From Entophlyctis helioformis (lineage: Eukaryota > Chytridiomycota > Chytridiomycetes > Chytridiales > Chytriomycetaceae), in NCBI GenBank assembly GCA_025526915.1, contig JAHLKH010000099.1:1-64000 (forward strand): a stretch of DNA of 64,000 bases. The letters run 5' to 3'. Position 1 is the stretch's first letter. Each line of letters begins with the position of its first letter. Below are positions 29,901-40,662 of the stretch, one piece after another. A program made the position numbers and the translations under genes. Under the pieces are notes generated by a model that did no database searches, was not told the DNA's origin, and worked only from the letters and a program-made list of their open reading frames with translations.

Positions 29901-30709
29901 ACACCTACGCCGGCAGGGTAAGAGCCTAACCAGAATGCGCAGCATAACGCAGACAGATCGGGTGGCAGGCTGTCAGCACTGGCTGGCACACGGCCACCTG
30001 CTCGACAATGAGGCTCACCTGATCGAGTGCTGACGAGGTCGGACGAGGTCGGGCCGGATGTCCGGTGCCAAGGGAAGGTCCGATCGCGGAGCAGCCTGAT
30101 CGGTACGGCTGCCAAACCGGTCTTGACACTCCACTTCGACAGCGACCGAGCCATTGTCCACCCAGACGGAATGGCTGCCTGCGTCACCAGGGCATGCCGT
30201 TCCGAAAAGGGACGATCTCGCGTCAGCATGGCTGCGTCGCGAGTCAGGACAGGCTGGGACAGGCCGGGTAACCACCGCCACTGGGGCCAGGTCGATTGTC
30301 GCAAAGGTCATGTCGAATGCATGGCTGGGTTGTGTCGTCCTCCCCCACGCGGTCTCGTCTTGGCCGCGTGTGTCTTGGCTGGTTGAACGCGCGGCTGGCC
30401 AGAGATCGATGACGCACACGATGAGCGCCAGCCGGTCTGGATCTGGATGCGTGTGCGGGTTCGGCCGGCGGCGAGAGGTGTGCGTGCAGAGGTCCGTCGG
30501 TCTCCGGCGGTAGGGGTGCTGGACGTATGCCGACGGTGACGATGGAGCAGCGGCCGGCCGTGTGCTGTTGCTGGCTGTCTGCGGCCTGCTGCGTCAGTCG
30601 GTCTTGCGGGTCCAGCCGGCCGCATCTTGGCGTCGTGCGGCCGGTCTGTGCTGCAGCTGCTTGCGGAGCACTGCGTTGCGGCGGGTCTGCTGCGAGTCGC
30701 ACGTTGCCG

Positions 30710-31185
30710 TTCACGCTGCTCTGGGGCGGGGCGGGGCGGAGCGGAGCGGGTGCCGGCAGCAGTCGCACGGGCCCTTCATGGCCGGTGTCGTCGGTGCCGT
30801 GTTGGGCTGCCTGCTGTCGAGCTTGGTGGGGCGGAAGTCGCTTGCATCGAATGGCGGGAAACGCGAGCGCATTCTCGTTTGGCCATGATCGTTGGCTGGC
30901 CTGGCCGTGCCGTGGTCGCATTGCTCAGCATGCGTGGGGTCCAGCTGAAGCCGACGCCATTGGCTGGGCGGCCCATGTCCGCGGTCTCGGCTTCGGTTGT
31001 GTCGACGAGTTTGGCGCCTGCGTCTCGCTGCGTCTCGCTGCGTCTCCTTCATCTCGAAGATGTCCTTGTTCTGTCGCTCCGCGATCGCGAGGATCATCGT
31101 GGTAGCCATGCCTGCCACGCGGTTGTAGCTGCGAGCGACGTCTGTGTCCTTGATGTCTTTAAGCGTGTCTTTAAGCGGCACTCTG
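30710..31185 (-). pseudogene. Possible gag-like remnant of the same retroelement
   Basis: A minus-strand frame (about 31181-30980) reads PLKDTLKDIKDTDVARSYN and a basic helix (KETQRDAARRRRQTRR), followed in a neighbouring frame by Pro/Arg-rich sequence with CDCC. Its position 5' of the integrase on the same strand fits gag. The 0.8 kb between this and the integrase is too short for protease, RT and RNase H, so the element is internally deleted. The gag identity is inference. Confidence 0.35.
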
Positions 31186-31404
31186 GGGTCTTGAGGCCGA
31201 TTCAGGTCTGCACGAGGGGCGGCACAGCGGCATGTGTGGCTCTGAGGCTCATCTCGCCGTGCGTGTTGGCTTTCCAGATTGCATCGCGCAGCTGACTCGA
31301 GGCACGTCGTACAAGGGCAACACTGACAGATGAGTCAGTAAAACGTCATTGAGCTGCACTGCCCAGTCATCTCCTCAACACCACTTGAACGCTCCCCTCA
31401 GATC

Positions 31405-31914
31405 ATGGCAACAACCGCACCACCAACGACCAACGAGGCTGCCGCCATTTGGTCCACGAAAGCGCAGGTGTTCGACCGCAACTGGCAGGACTGGCTGGCT
31501 GCACACACGACGTTTCTGTTTCCGCTGCACCACTGCGAGGGCACGTTCTCGCTGACACCCACGGAGCTCGTGTTCACGGGCTTCCACAAGCGCGACCCCA
31601 AGGACCCGCAGCCAGGAAACGATGGTGGTGAGGCGGCCAGGGTCGTGATCCGCATCAGCAAGGCAGACATTGTCGACGTTGTGCATGGCTTTGACGAGGC
31701 CTTCTCCGTCTGGCAAGAGCGCACGCTTGGCCTCTCTTACAAGCCGCTCATTGTGCGCTTCCGCCGTCCTGCCGGCTCGACTGGCTCGGCCGACCCGTCG
31801 GATGGCGAGGGAGTCGACGCCATCTACTTTGGGCTGAACGTCGATCCAATCAAGAAGCACTGGGGTGACGATGCTCTCTTCAAGGCCAAGCTCGACGACT
31901 GGCTCAAGGCATGA
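31405..31914 (+). CDS. Small unrecognised protein, PH/GRAM-like strand pattern
   Basis: Intronless, 169 residues, ATG at 31405 after CAGATC. It contains GTFSLTPTELVFTGF, RVVIRISKADIVDVVHGFDE, LGLSYKPLIVRFRR and DAIYFGLNVDPIKKHWGDD. Alternating beta strands followed by a C-terminal amphipathic helix resemble a small PH-like fold, but no specific family was recognised. It lies only 82 bp upstream of the receptor gene on the same strand. Confidence 0.65.
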   Translation: MATTAPPTTNEAAAIWSTKAQVFDRNWQDWLAAHTTFLFPLHHCEGTFSLTPTELVFTGFHKRDPKDPQPGNDGGEAARVVIRISKADIVDVVHGFDEAFSVWQERTLGLSYKPLIVRFRRPAGSTGSADPSDGEGVDAIYFGLNVDPIKKHWGDDALFKAKLDDWLKA

Positions 31915-31996
31915 CAACACGGGCGAGAGGCCGCTTGGCCGTCGAGATCTACATTTGCAACAGTCAATGAAATCTTGCCACACTTCACCCTTCAAC

Positions 31997-34900
31997 ATGC
32001 TTTCGCCACGACGGCTTGTCCGGCTGTTGCCGCTGCTGCTTCTGCAGGCACTGCTCCTTGTGTGTGCCTTTATGCCTCCTGCTTCACTGGCTTGTTGCCG
32101 AGTGCCATCGTGTATGCATGTAGCTGACAATGGCTGCGAACCATGACATCCTCCTCTCTTGGACACATACCGCCTGCGACTGTCACCTCAAGCCCGGCCC
32201 GTCTACCGCGTTTCGTGTGCTGGACGAGAACCAGCCGCCCACAAACACAACCATCGTTCTTGGCTACAACGACGCAAAGTATAGCTTTGACACACAGGTG
32301 TCGCCTCTTGGGAGCGCCACGTACCGCATCGCGGTCTACAGCCTGCGGGTATGGCTTCAGTATCTCGCCAACACAACCGACCTGCTGCCTGGCGCAACCG
32401 TCCAGCTTGTCGCCAATCCATTCAAAGGTCCGGTGAATTCATGAGCTGCACGTCGTTCATGCATGCTCTGGATGATTGCCTCTTGAGCTCGAACCAGTAG
32501 ACTGACGCGTGTGATACTGACGCGTGTCATTCGGATATGGCGTCGCGTGGTGATGAACACCGCGTTCGCGTGTTCCTTTCATGCAGACACCATTGCAGAC
32601 GCCATCGTCACGACGCTTCAGCTGCTGGACAGAGGAGCCATTGGCATTGTCGGCTCAGGTTTCAGCAGTGCGACCAAGCTGGTGAGTGTCTGGCTCCAGT
32701 GAATTGTGATTGCCGTGTCTGCATGTGTCCATGCTCAACAAGTGCTGTCCATCCGTGGCAGACCACCTTGTTGACGGAGGCAAAGCGTGTGCCCCAGTGC
32801 GACGGTGCCTCGACCAACCCAGACTTGTCCGATAAGACAAAGTACCCGTACTTCTTCCGCACAATCCCCAGCGACAACCTCCAAACAGTAGCCATTCGAG
32901 ACTTTGTGCTGAGTATGGGTTGGCGTCGTGTTGCCATCATCAGCCAGACCGACGCATACGGCACCGGCATCCTCAAGGCATTCCAGGACGCAGTGGCTGC
33001 ATCGCCTCTCACGATCATATCGGTGCAGACTACCGTGTCGCAGTTGGGCACCATCCCAGACGGATCGTACAATGCGTCCAGCTGGGAAGCCTACCTGGAC
33101 AACATCCGTGACTCCAACGTGTTTGTTGTTCTCGTGTTTGCCATTGCGCAGCAAGTCGAGGGTCTTTTCGAAGCCGCCGCGAAGCGTGGCATGATGTCGT
33201 CCAAGTATGTCTGGATCGGATCAGACGGCATGCAGTCCATTCGGTTCAGCAGCCGCGTGCCAGGATTCATGGTTACACTTCCATTTGATGGGAATGGCCC
33301 AGCCTATGATGCATTTACATCAATAGCAAAGGAGCGTCTGCGCGAGATCAGCATGACAATCGGCATCACTTCGTTTACCAGCAATTTTGCAGCATGCATG
33401 GAGCTGCTCCTTCGAGGCTTTGATCGGTTCTTGAGGACAACTCCTGGCACGAGTATCACGGATCTGGCTGCTGGTCGTCTCAACGGACTGTTCCCGAATC
33501 CAGCAATCCTGTTCAACTTTCCTGACGTGTTCACACCGACTGGCAAGGTCAATCTGGATCCATTGACGGGCGATCCCACCTCATCATACAACATCTTCAG
33601 CATCCAGGGCGACCAGAAGCAGTTTGTGCCAGTTGCCCAGTGGGATGCACAGACGCGCCAAGTGACCATCACTCGCACCATCCTGTACGGCACTGACGGT
33701 ATGCTTGCCGCCATGGATTGTTGTTTGCAATGGCGTGTGTCGAGTAGCGCTTTGTGGCATGCACTCACAGACATGATGGAACGACGATCCAGAGTCGACT
33801 GTCACGCCAGCAGACGACATTGTGGTGGCCGACTACACGGCCATCGTCCGTCTCCGCGGCGGTCTTGGTGCATCGGCCATCGCACTCAACCTGATCGCCA
33901 TGCTGCTGATCACTGCCACGGCCGCCTTCTTTGCAGTGCATCGACACAACCCCATCATCCGCAAATCGTCCATTCCAAACATGCACATGATGCTTGTTGG
34001 TCTGCTGCTGCCATGCTTTGACGTGTTCACGATGGTTGGGGTAAGCGATGCTTGTCAAGCCTTTGTCGCCTGTCTGTCGCCTGTCCGTCGTGTATCCGTG
34101 CTGATGCTCTGACCCACATCATCCACCGATCCATCCACCGACCCATCCACCGGTCCATCTGCTGCCAGACACCAACAGCCATGCATTGCATCGCAGACAT
34201 CTGGCTGATCGGGCTCGGCTTCGTGGTTGTGCTGAGTGCGCTGGCAACCAAGCTGCTCCGCCTGTACCGCGTCTTCAACGGCATCCAGATCACAGCCAGC
34301 CTCAGAAAGGGACTGTCCAACATAGACCTGCTTGAGCAGACGACCCTCTCGATCCTGGTTGCCGTCGCCATCCTGCTCGTGTGGACACTGGTCGATCCGC
34401 CCAAGCCAACGCTCATGCGCGTCAGCTCGCTGTCATACTACTACACGTGCTCATCGACAAGCACGGCGTTTCAGATGGCCATGAACGGCGGACTGACGGC
34501 ATGGATCGCACTGCTGCTTCTGATGTGCACGATGCTCGCCTTTGCCACGCAGCATGTGCGTGCCGACTTCAACGAAGCCAAGATGGTCGGCCTGTGCGTG
34601 TACAGCCAAGTCGTCATTGGCATCGTCGTCATCCCGCTGCTGAGCACCAGTGCAGGCACGCTGAGTGTCGGCGCGCTGTTCACGATCAAGCAGACGGCGA
34701 TCCTGGTTGTCGTGTTCACCACGCTCGCAGCCGTGCATGGATCCAAGATCAACGCCGTGCTCGAGGCAGACAACAAGAGCAGGTCGCTGGTTCCCTGCCA
34801 CGGTCACGGCCGCGGCCGCAGCCGCTTCCGTCTGCAGAGACAACGGACATTCTGCCAGTCAGACGCGCATATCCATCCAGGCATCCAACGATGGCCAACT

Positions 34901-35691
34901 CGCACGCTCACCGAGTGACAGACAAGGACGACTCTGACGACCTGTCGGACACGGACGAGTCCAGCTCAGAGTCGCAAGCGTGTGGATCCGATCCCATCTG
35001 CCAACGGTCGCCCACCAGCTCGCTGACACACAAGTCCAAGAGGCCCGTGCTCGTGGCGTTCAAGGCACCAGGCATGGCAAGTGCATGGACGACGGCGCAG
35101 CTGATCCTCATTCCCGGCCTGGACATTGTGCTGCTCAAGCGGACAAGACTGCACGTGTCCAAGACGGGCGACGAGCGGGCATCACGCCGATGTGCGCAGG
35201 TCTTCTTCTCGGGGCCGCAGCTGTTTCTGCGAGACATCAGGCAGCTGCGCATGGCTGCAGACGGCAGGGACGAACGCGTCGTGAATGTGTTTGCTCGCGA
35301 CCAGCTTGTGCTGTCGGTCAAGTTTGACGATGTGGCTGGCGCTGTCGACTTTCGGTCGCTTTGCGAGCTGACGCCGGTGGAGAAGAACAGTGGCACAGCA
35401 CGGGCATCCATGGTGGGCCGGTGGGACACGGATCGACGATGCAGCCGGTTGTGGGACGAGCAGCCAGACCGGCCAGCACGTTGGCGTGTATCGGCCAGTG
35501 CATCCACACCAAGCAACACGCGGCTGGGGCTCGAGGCTATTGCTGGATCGAGCGGGACGCTGAGCGGTGTCCGGCATGCAGGCGATCGTCGGATCCGCCG
35601 GGGATCCGTCGCAGCAGCGTCATCAGCTCAGCCATCACAGATAGTGTGCAATAAAAACACAGCAGCATCCTCTCTTTACAATGACATGTAG
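31997..35691 (+). CDS. Class C (GABA-B-like) seven-transmembrane receptor with cytoplasmic tail domain
   Basis: Exons 31997-32119, 32193-32427, 32587-32681, 32762-33698, 33793-34040, 34169-34778 and 34838-35691 give 1033 residues in phase. There is a signal peptide (LVRLLPLLLLQALLLVCAFM). A periplasmic-binding-type ligand domain follows with ATYRIAVYSLRVWLQYLAN, GAIGIVGSGFSSATKL, YPYFFRTIPSDN, GWRRVAIISQTDAYG, VWIGSDGMQS and YDAFTSIAKE. Seven membrane segments run from about GASAIALNLIAMLLITATAA to TAILVVVFTTLAAVHG, including AMHCIADIWLIGLGFVVV with the conserved Cys before TM3. The tail has an acidic DKDDSDDLSDTDESSSES stretch, then a beta-rich PH-like module (VFFSGPQLFLRDIRQL, VVNVFARDQLVLSVKFDDV). 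The last intron fits only with a GC donor (34779); otherwise the tail would shift frame. Confidence 0.85.
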
Positions 35692-35804
35692 TTCATTTCA
35701 GCATGTTCGGTACAACGGTTGTGGATGAGAATGAGAGAGAAGGAGAAAGAAAGCGACATTGACCGCAGAGACATGGTCTAAAAAAAGGATGGCTTGGCGA
35801 TCAT

Positions 35805-37509
35805 TTAAAAGAAGAGCATGCCGAAAGCGGCGACAATGGCAGCGCCGACGCCCGACATGGCCATGGTTGAAACGCGCGATGCGGCGTTGGTAGGGGGGTT
35901 GTTGACGGCAGCATTACCAGGAGCAGGCACAGGGGCAGTCAGGGCGGAGCCGCCGTTGCCGGCCTTGTCGGCATAGATGGCCGAGATGGCGTTGAACAGC
36001 TCGACACTGGCAAGCTGGTAGTGGAAGTTTGTGGACACGACAGGCGAGCCCGGCAGCCAGTTGGCGTTGCAGTGCATAGTGTCGTCGCAGGTGGCGAGCA
36101 TGGCGTTGAACGAGGTGGTCATGTAGGTGCGGATCAGCGACTTTTGTCTGGCGTCGGGGGTGATCATGTACAGGTACATGATGCCGCGGATCATGGTGCC
36201 CTTGGCAGGCGACTGGTTGGCCGCCGGGGCCGAGGAGACGATGCCGTTGGTGGTGCACGGGCCGTTGCCACCCTCGCAAAGGTCGGTGATGATCTGCTGA
36301 CGCGAGAAGACCTGGAAGCCAGTGTTGAGAACGACGCCAGCGTCGGCAATGTACTTGGGGTCGTTGGTGGCCTTGTAGAGCCAGGCGAGAGCGCCAACAA
36401 GCATGCCCGAGTTGTACGAGTACTCGCGGATGTCGTATCTGCAGCGGTCGGCGGAGATGCCGTCGAGAACGTTACCGCTGGCGGTCTGGATGCGCGACGT
36501 CTTGAACCACTCGGTGATGGTCTGGGCCTTTGTGAGGAGGGTGCGGTCGCCGCTGAGGATGTACAGACGGGCAGCGAGCATGATGGCCTGGGAGTTTGAG
36601 ATGGCCGACTTGAAGTCCTTTGTCTTTGGGTTGACACGGTCACGCGACCAGAAGATGCCGCCGCCGCAGGAAGTGGTGTCCCACTGCTCGTACATCTCGT
36701 CAAAGGTCTTGAGGGCGACCTGGTAGTACGTGAGCTGCGAGCGGGGCATCTTGGCGTCCTTGCCAAACAGCTCTGCGCCGGTCAGGGCTGCGAGGCGAGG
36801 GGAGGGGGATGTGCGTGTTAGGAGGCTGTGTTGAGCAGGGGCAGGCATGTGCACAAGTGGTGCACAAGTGGTGTGCACAGCGAGCGGGCAGCCACAGCGG
36901 CACGTCGCAAGCGTCTTGGCTGTGGTCAGGTGGCGTAATTGCACAGCACGCAGAATTGCGCTCGTACGTTCGCTCGTTCAAGCCAGCAAGCCAGCGGGCC
37001 AGCGAGACTGCAAGGGACGGCTCGGGACCCGCAGGCAGGCAGGTAGGCACACAGGCACACACAGGGCCTACAGACCAATAAGCAGACGCTCAGACCAAGA
37101 GCAATAGGCACTCACCAGCAAGGCCGTACCAGCCAATGTCGTCGTTCCAGCGGCCAAGCAGCGTGGCGGCCACGGAGCGCTGGGGACCCAGGAACGAGCC
37201 CACGTTGGCGGGGGCGTACGAGGCGTTGGACAGGGCGCCGGCGGCCACGGCAGCCAGCTCGGTGTTGCGGGTGACCCGCACGGTCTCGAGCAGCGAGCCC
37301 CACATGACGCCGCTCTCGTACCACTGTCTGCCGCTGGCATCGGTCGCCGGGTTGTCGGGAATGGCGCCGCTGAAGTTGGGGCGGTAGTAGGCGGCGAGCG
37401 AGCGGGACGCCCGGCCGACGGCCTCGTCGACGGCCTTTGGGTTGGTGAGGTCGACGGACACGGCGGCGGCTGCAGACGAGGCGAGCACGAGTGCACCAAG
37501 GAAGAGCAT
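35805..37509 (-). CDS. GH76 alpha-1,6-mannanase-like enzyme, GPI-anchored (DFG5/DCW1-type)
   Basis: Exons 37509-37116 and 36787-35805 give 458 residues; the 328-bp intron (36788-37115, GTGAGT...GCAG) is the second longest in the window. There is a signal peptide (MLFLGALVLASSAAAA). The GH76 catalytic pair is in GRWNDDIGWYGLA (DD). Further markers are QWDTTSCGGGIFWSRD, AISNSQAIMLAARLY, YNSGMLVGALAWLY and FKGTM-like PAKGTMIRGIMYLY. The C-terminus is a Pro/Asn linker and a hydrophobic end (AMSGVGAAIVAAFGMLFF), typical of GPI attachment. These fungal enzymes transfer GPI-mannoproteins to the wall. Its start codon is followed upstream by a (GT)n tract at 37511-37530. Confidence 0.9.
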
Positions 37510-38452
37510 GCTGTGTGTGTGTGTGTGTGTACGGAGTGTAGGTGTACGGTGTGTTGGCTGTTTCAGGTCAAGTCGACGCAGCCGTTTCCATTTTTATCCA
37601 ACGAGGGCCTGCGAGCCAAGCCTGTGCGCACGCTCGCCAAGCAGCCCGTGACTCACGGTGGCGCTCTGTTCCGCATCACCGCTGGCACACGCCGTCATCG
37701 TCCAAGCTGAGAAAAGTCCGCACGCGCCGACTCGGGTATCGGACGGTGGCGTGCAGCCCGTCTGGCAGCCCGTCTGGCAGCCCGTCTGGCAGCCTGTCTT
37801 GCAGGTGGCGGCTTGCTGGCCACTGCGCCTTTCCTGCTTGCGGCAGTCTCAACTGGCACCTCTTTGCGTCCTGTCGGCACTCTTCTGCGTGCTGCAGAGA
37901 CAACCGCGCCACGGCAGACATGGACGCCTTGGTTGAATGCTCCTTTGTGCTCTGCGCAGTATTGTGATGAGCCGTGTCGCTATCGGGCTGACAGGATGCT
38001 CCTTGGAGCATAGGTTGCCAGCCAGCGCCATGGCAGCCGTTCGAGCAGTCGCCCCAGATCTCGCGAATGCGTCGCGCTTCCAGCGGCACTCCACATTGCG
38101 CAAGCCAAGTTGGTAGACGCTGTCCTTGAACGAGACAGTGATCTCGGTTGCCTTGCAGTGCGTCACAGAGTCAGTATTGCTGCGATCTTGGAGGCATGAG
38201 GCCATGCCAAGAGGCTTGCCAATGTCTTTGAGAGGCACCACCCATGCTGCATGGCTGCCAAGGCTCCCTTTGACAGAGTGACCATTGCCGCCATTCTCCA
38301 GTCGCCGTGGGTCAAAGCCCTTGATGATCGTGCTGATGTGAGACACTTGGCCGCATTGGATGCACTTCTGAGGGCCGTCTGCGATCTCAATGAATGACAG
38401 CAGCTCGATTGTTGTTCACCAGTTGCATTCCTTGGATATCATTGTCATCACC
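37510..38452. other. Intergenic: GT tract, TCTGGCAGCCCG tandem, antisense open remnant
   Basis: It contains a (GT)n tract beside the GH76 start and a 12-mer GTCTGGCAGCCC repeated about four times at 37760-37800. On the minus strand there is an open frame from about 38415 to 38040 with protein-like content (KCIQCGQVSHIS, SLGSHAAWVVPLKDIGKPLG, KATEITVSFKDSVYQLGLRN) but no start codon. I do not recognise it. It could be a transposon gene fragment or an exon of an uncalled gene. Confidence 0.4.
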
Positions 38453-40420
38453 ATGGAAGCCCAGTCATGGCCCAGAGGCATCCATGCTGGGAAAGAATCC
38501 TTTGGGCCTGCTCTGCTGGGAGCCGCTACTGTATCTGTGCACTGCGTCGACTTGTGGTGGCGGCAAGTCGAGCCGACCCAAAAGTTCCCGAGTCAAATTT
38601 CCCTCTTCTCGATCAACAACTCCCGAGCAGCAAGGATGGACGGACCTGCAGGCGGCCGTTTCCGTGCTCGCCCCTTTGCAACAGGGACAGAGACCACCAT
38701 CGCAAGCGGCCACAGCAGCATCGAATCGAGCCACATGGTTGATTCGGTGATGGTCTCCGACCCGCTCGACCTGTACTTTGGCGCATCGTCTGTTGTCTTT
38801 TCGGCATCGGCATCGGCATCGGCGGCGGCGGCGGCGGCGTCGCCTGCGATGCAGACAGCCGATCCACACAACGGAAAGTCTGCAACGAGCAGCAGCAGCG
38901 CCAAGAGCAAGTCGATGCTGGCGTTCAAGTCGTCGGTGCTGTCGATTGGCCCCAAGTTTGCGTCGCTGTCCCGGGCAGGCTCGCTGCGACGAAAGCAGCT
39001 CCGCCTGCAGAACGAGCAGGATCGCCAGCACCAGCCTCTGCAGACGGATGCTCCACACGATAGCCTCTCCACTGCCAGCACCGCGCCACGCTCTCACCAG
39101 GAGGCTGCATTGCATCACCAAGCCAACCAGCTCGGCCTTGACCCGTCTCTTGGCCTCATTGATGCGCTGTCCATCGACTATCTCAACCGCGATCTCCCTC
39201 CCATTCCACAAAGCAAAGCGTCGATGCAGGACATGCGGTCTGTGGTCGAGAGCCTGCACCTGCAGCCACTTGACACATCTGTGTCGGCCGCTGCACTCGA
39301 CAGTGCAAGCGATCGGCTTGGTAAGGAAAATGCGCGACGACAGACAAGCGTGGCACGGCAGCAACAGCAGCACAGCAGCAGCAGCAGCAGCAGCAGTCCA
39401 TTGATGCCCTGCGTGCCTCGCTGGGCCGCATTTCGTATGCACATGATGTTTACTCGATCCTCGACTCTGAGTCGCTTTTCTCGGATCTCCAGTCCATGAT
39501 GGGATCACAGCCTCAGTCGCAGCCTCAGTCGCAGTCACAGCCAGAGACTGGCGTTGATGGATCCAAAGAAGGCGGCGAACTGTCGCACGAGTCCATGCTC
39601 TTTGCCCATCACAACAGCTTCATGGTTGTGCACGACAAGCAGCAGGACAGCGTCGCAGAGTCTGCCACGCGGCCTCCATCGGCACTTTCTCGTGGCCTGC
39701 GACTGCGCCTTTCTGACACGACGCCGTCCCCCGCGTCTGGATCGTCCGGAACGTCCGTTTCATCAATGGCATCGCCAGTGACACCAGTGACACCCACATC
39801 GTCTTCGCCAATAGACTATGCCGATGCGGTGGCGCGGGACTCTGTCTGCACTGTCTCGGCGTGAGCGGCGCAGCTGCATCGTCCGAATGCATCCAGCGGC
39901 CCAAACGCTCTGCAAGACGACAGCCGTCACTGCCCGCGCCGTCCAGACCGAATGCGCCGCCAGAGCCACTCGATCTGACCAGCAGCAAGGCCAGACAATG
40001 GAGCGATCCGCACCACCAAGCATCAGAGATCTGCACATGCAGATGCTGGATCTCCAAGGAATATTGGCTTGCCTTCTGGCGTCGTGTCCTTGCCTCGGCC
40101 AGCTGGATCAAGTCGTTCAGCAGCAAGGTTGGCTGCAGCCGGCCCTGCTCGCGCCAGTGCACCGCCAGAGCCACGGCCGAACACGCCATCTTCGTCACCG
40201 CACAGCCTGTCCGTATCCCATCCAGCAGACCTCGGCCATGGCAAACCTCGCCATCTCGGCGCCAGAAGAGAGCAGCACGGCATGGATCGACAGCGGCGAC
40301 GCAATGGAACACGCGCTGACACTGCGGCGGCTCAAAAGACAGGGGATCGTGGCCATGCGCCACCGTCTCGCAACGGTGACGAACCACCGCCAGTGCCGGC
40401 TGTCCCAGCCTTGGAATAAA
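38453..40420 (+). CDS. Unrecognised Ser/Gln-rich protein with CAG tract (frameshifted; 3' end uncertain)
   Basis: ATG at 38453, or more conservatively at 38636 (MDGPAGGRFRARP). The protein is low-complexity: SASASASAAAAAA, KSKSMLAFKSSVLSIGPKF, RRKQLRLQNEQDRQHQ and DYLNRDLPPIPQSKAS. A poly-Gln tract at 39361-39396 is broken by one missing base (CAGCAGCA-CAG). After it the sensible reading continues in the next frame (SIDALRASLGRISYAHDVY, then a PQSQPQSQSQ run, ending VCTVSA at 39861). A GTGAGC donor overlaps that stop (39863), so an intron to about 39927 and a continuing 3' exon are likely but not resolved. Nothing indicates function. Similar proteins are often signalling scaffolds, but that is speculation. 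Confidence 0.45.
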
Positions 40421-40662
40421 CATGGTTCGCGCGCGTTGCCATCCATCGTCCTCTTCACACGTGATTCTGCCCGCACTTGCCAAGCTTCTGAGCATGTCGT
40501 CGCCAACGCCGCAGTCCCAGTCGCCAACGCCGCCCGTGCTGCCATCGCGCAGGCCACGCCAACCATGGCCATTGTCCCCAACGGAAACGCGACACCTCGT
40601 CCGTTTCAACTGTCCAGTCGAACGTGCAGCGTTATTTGTTTGCCTTTGTTGCTCTCAACACA

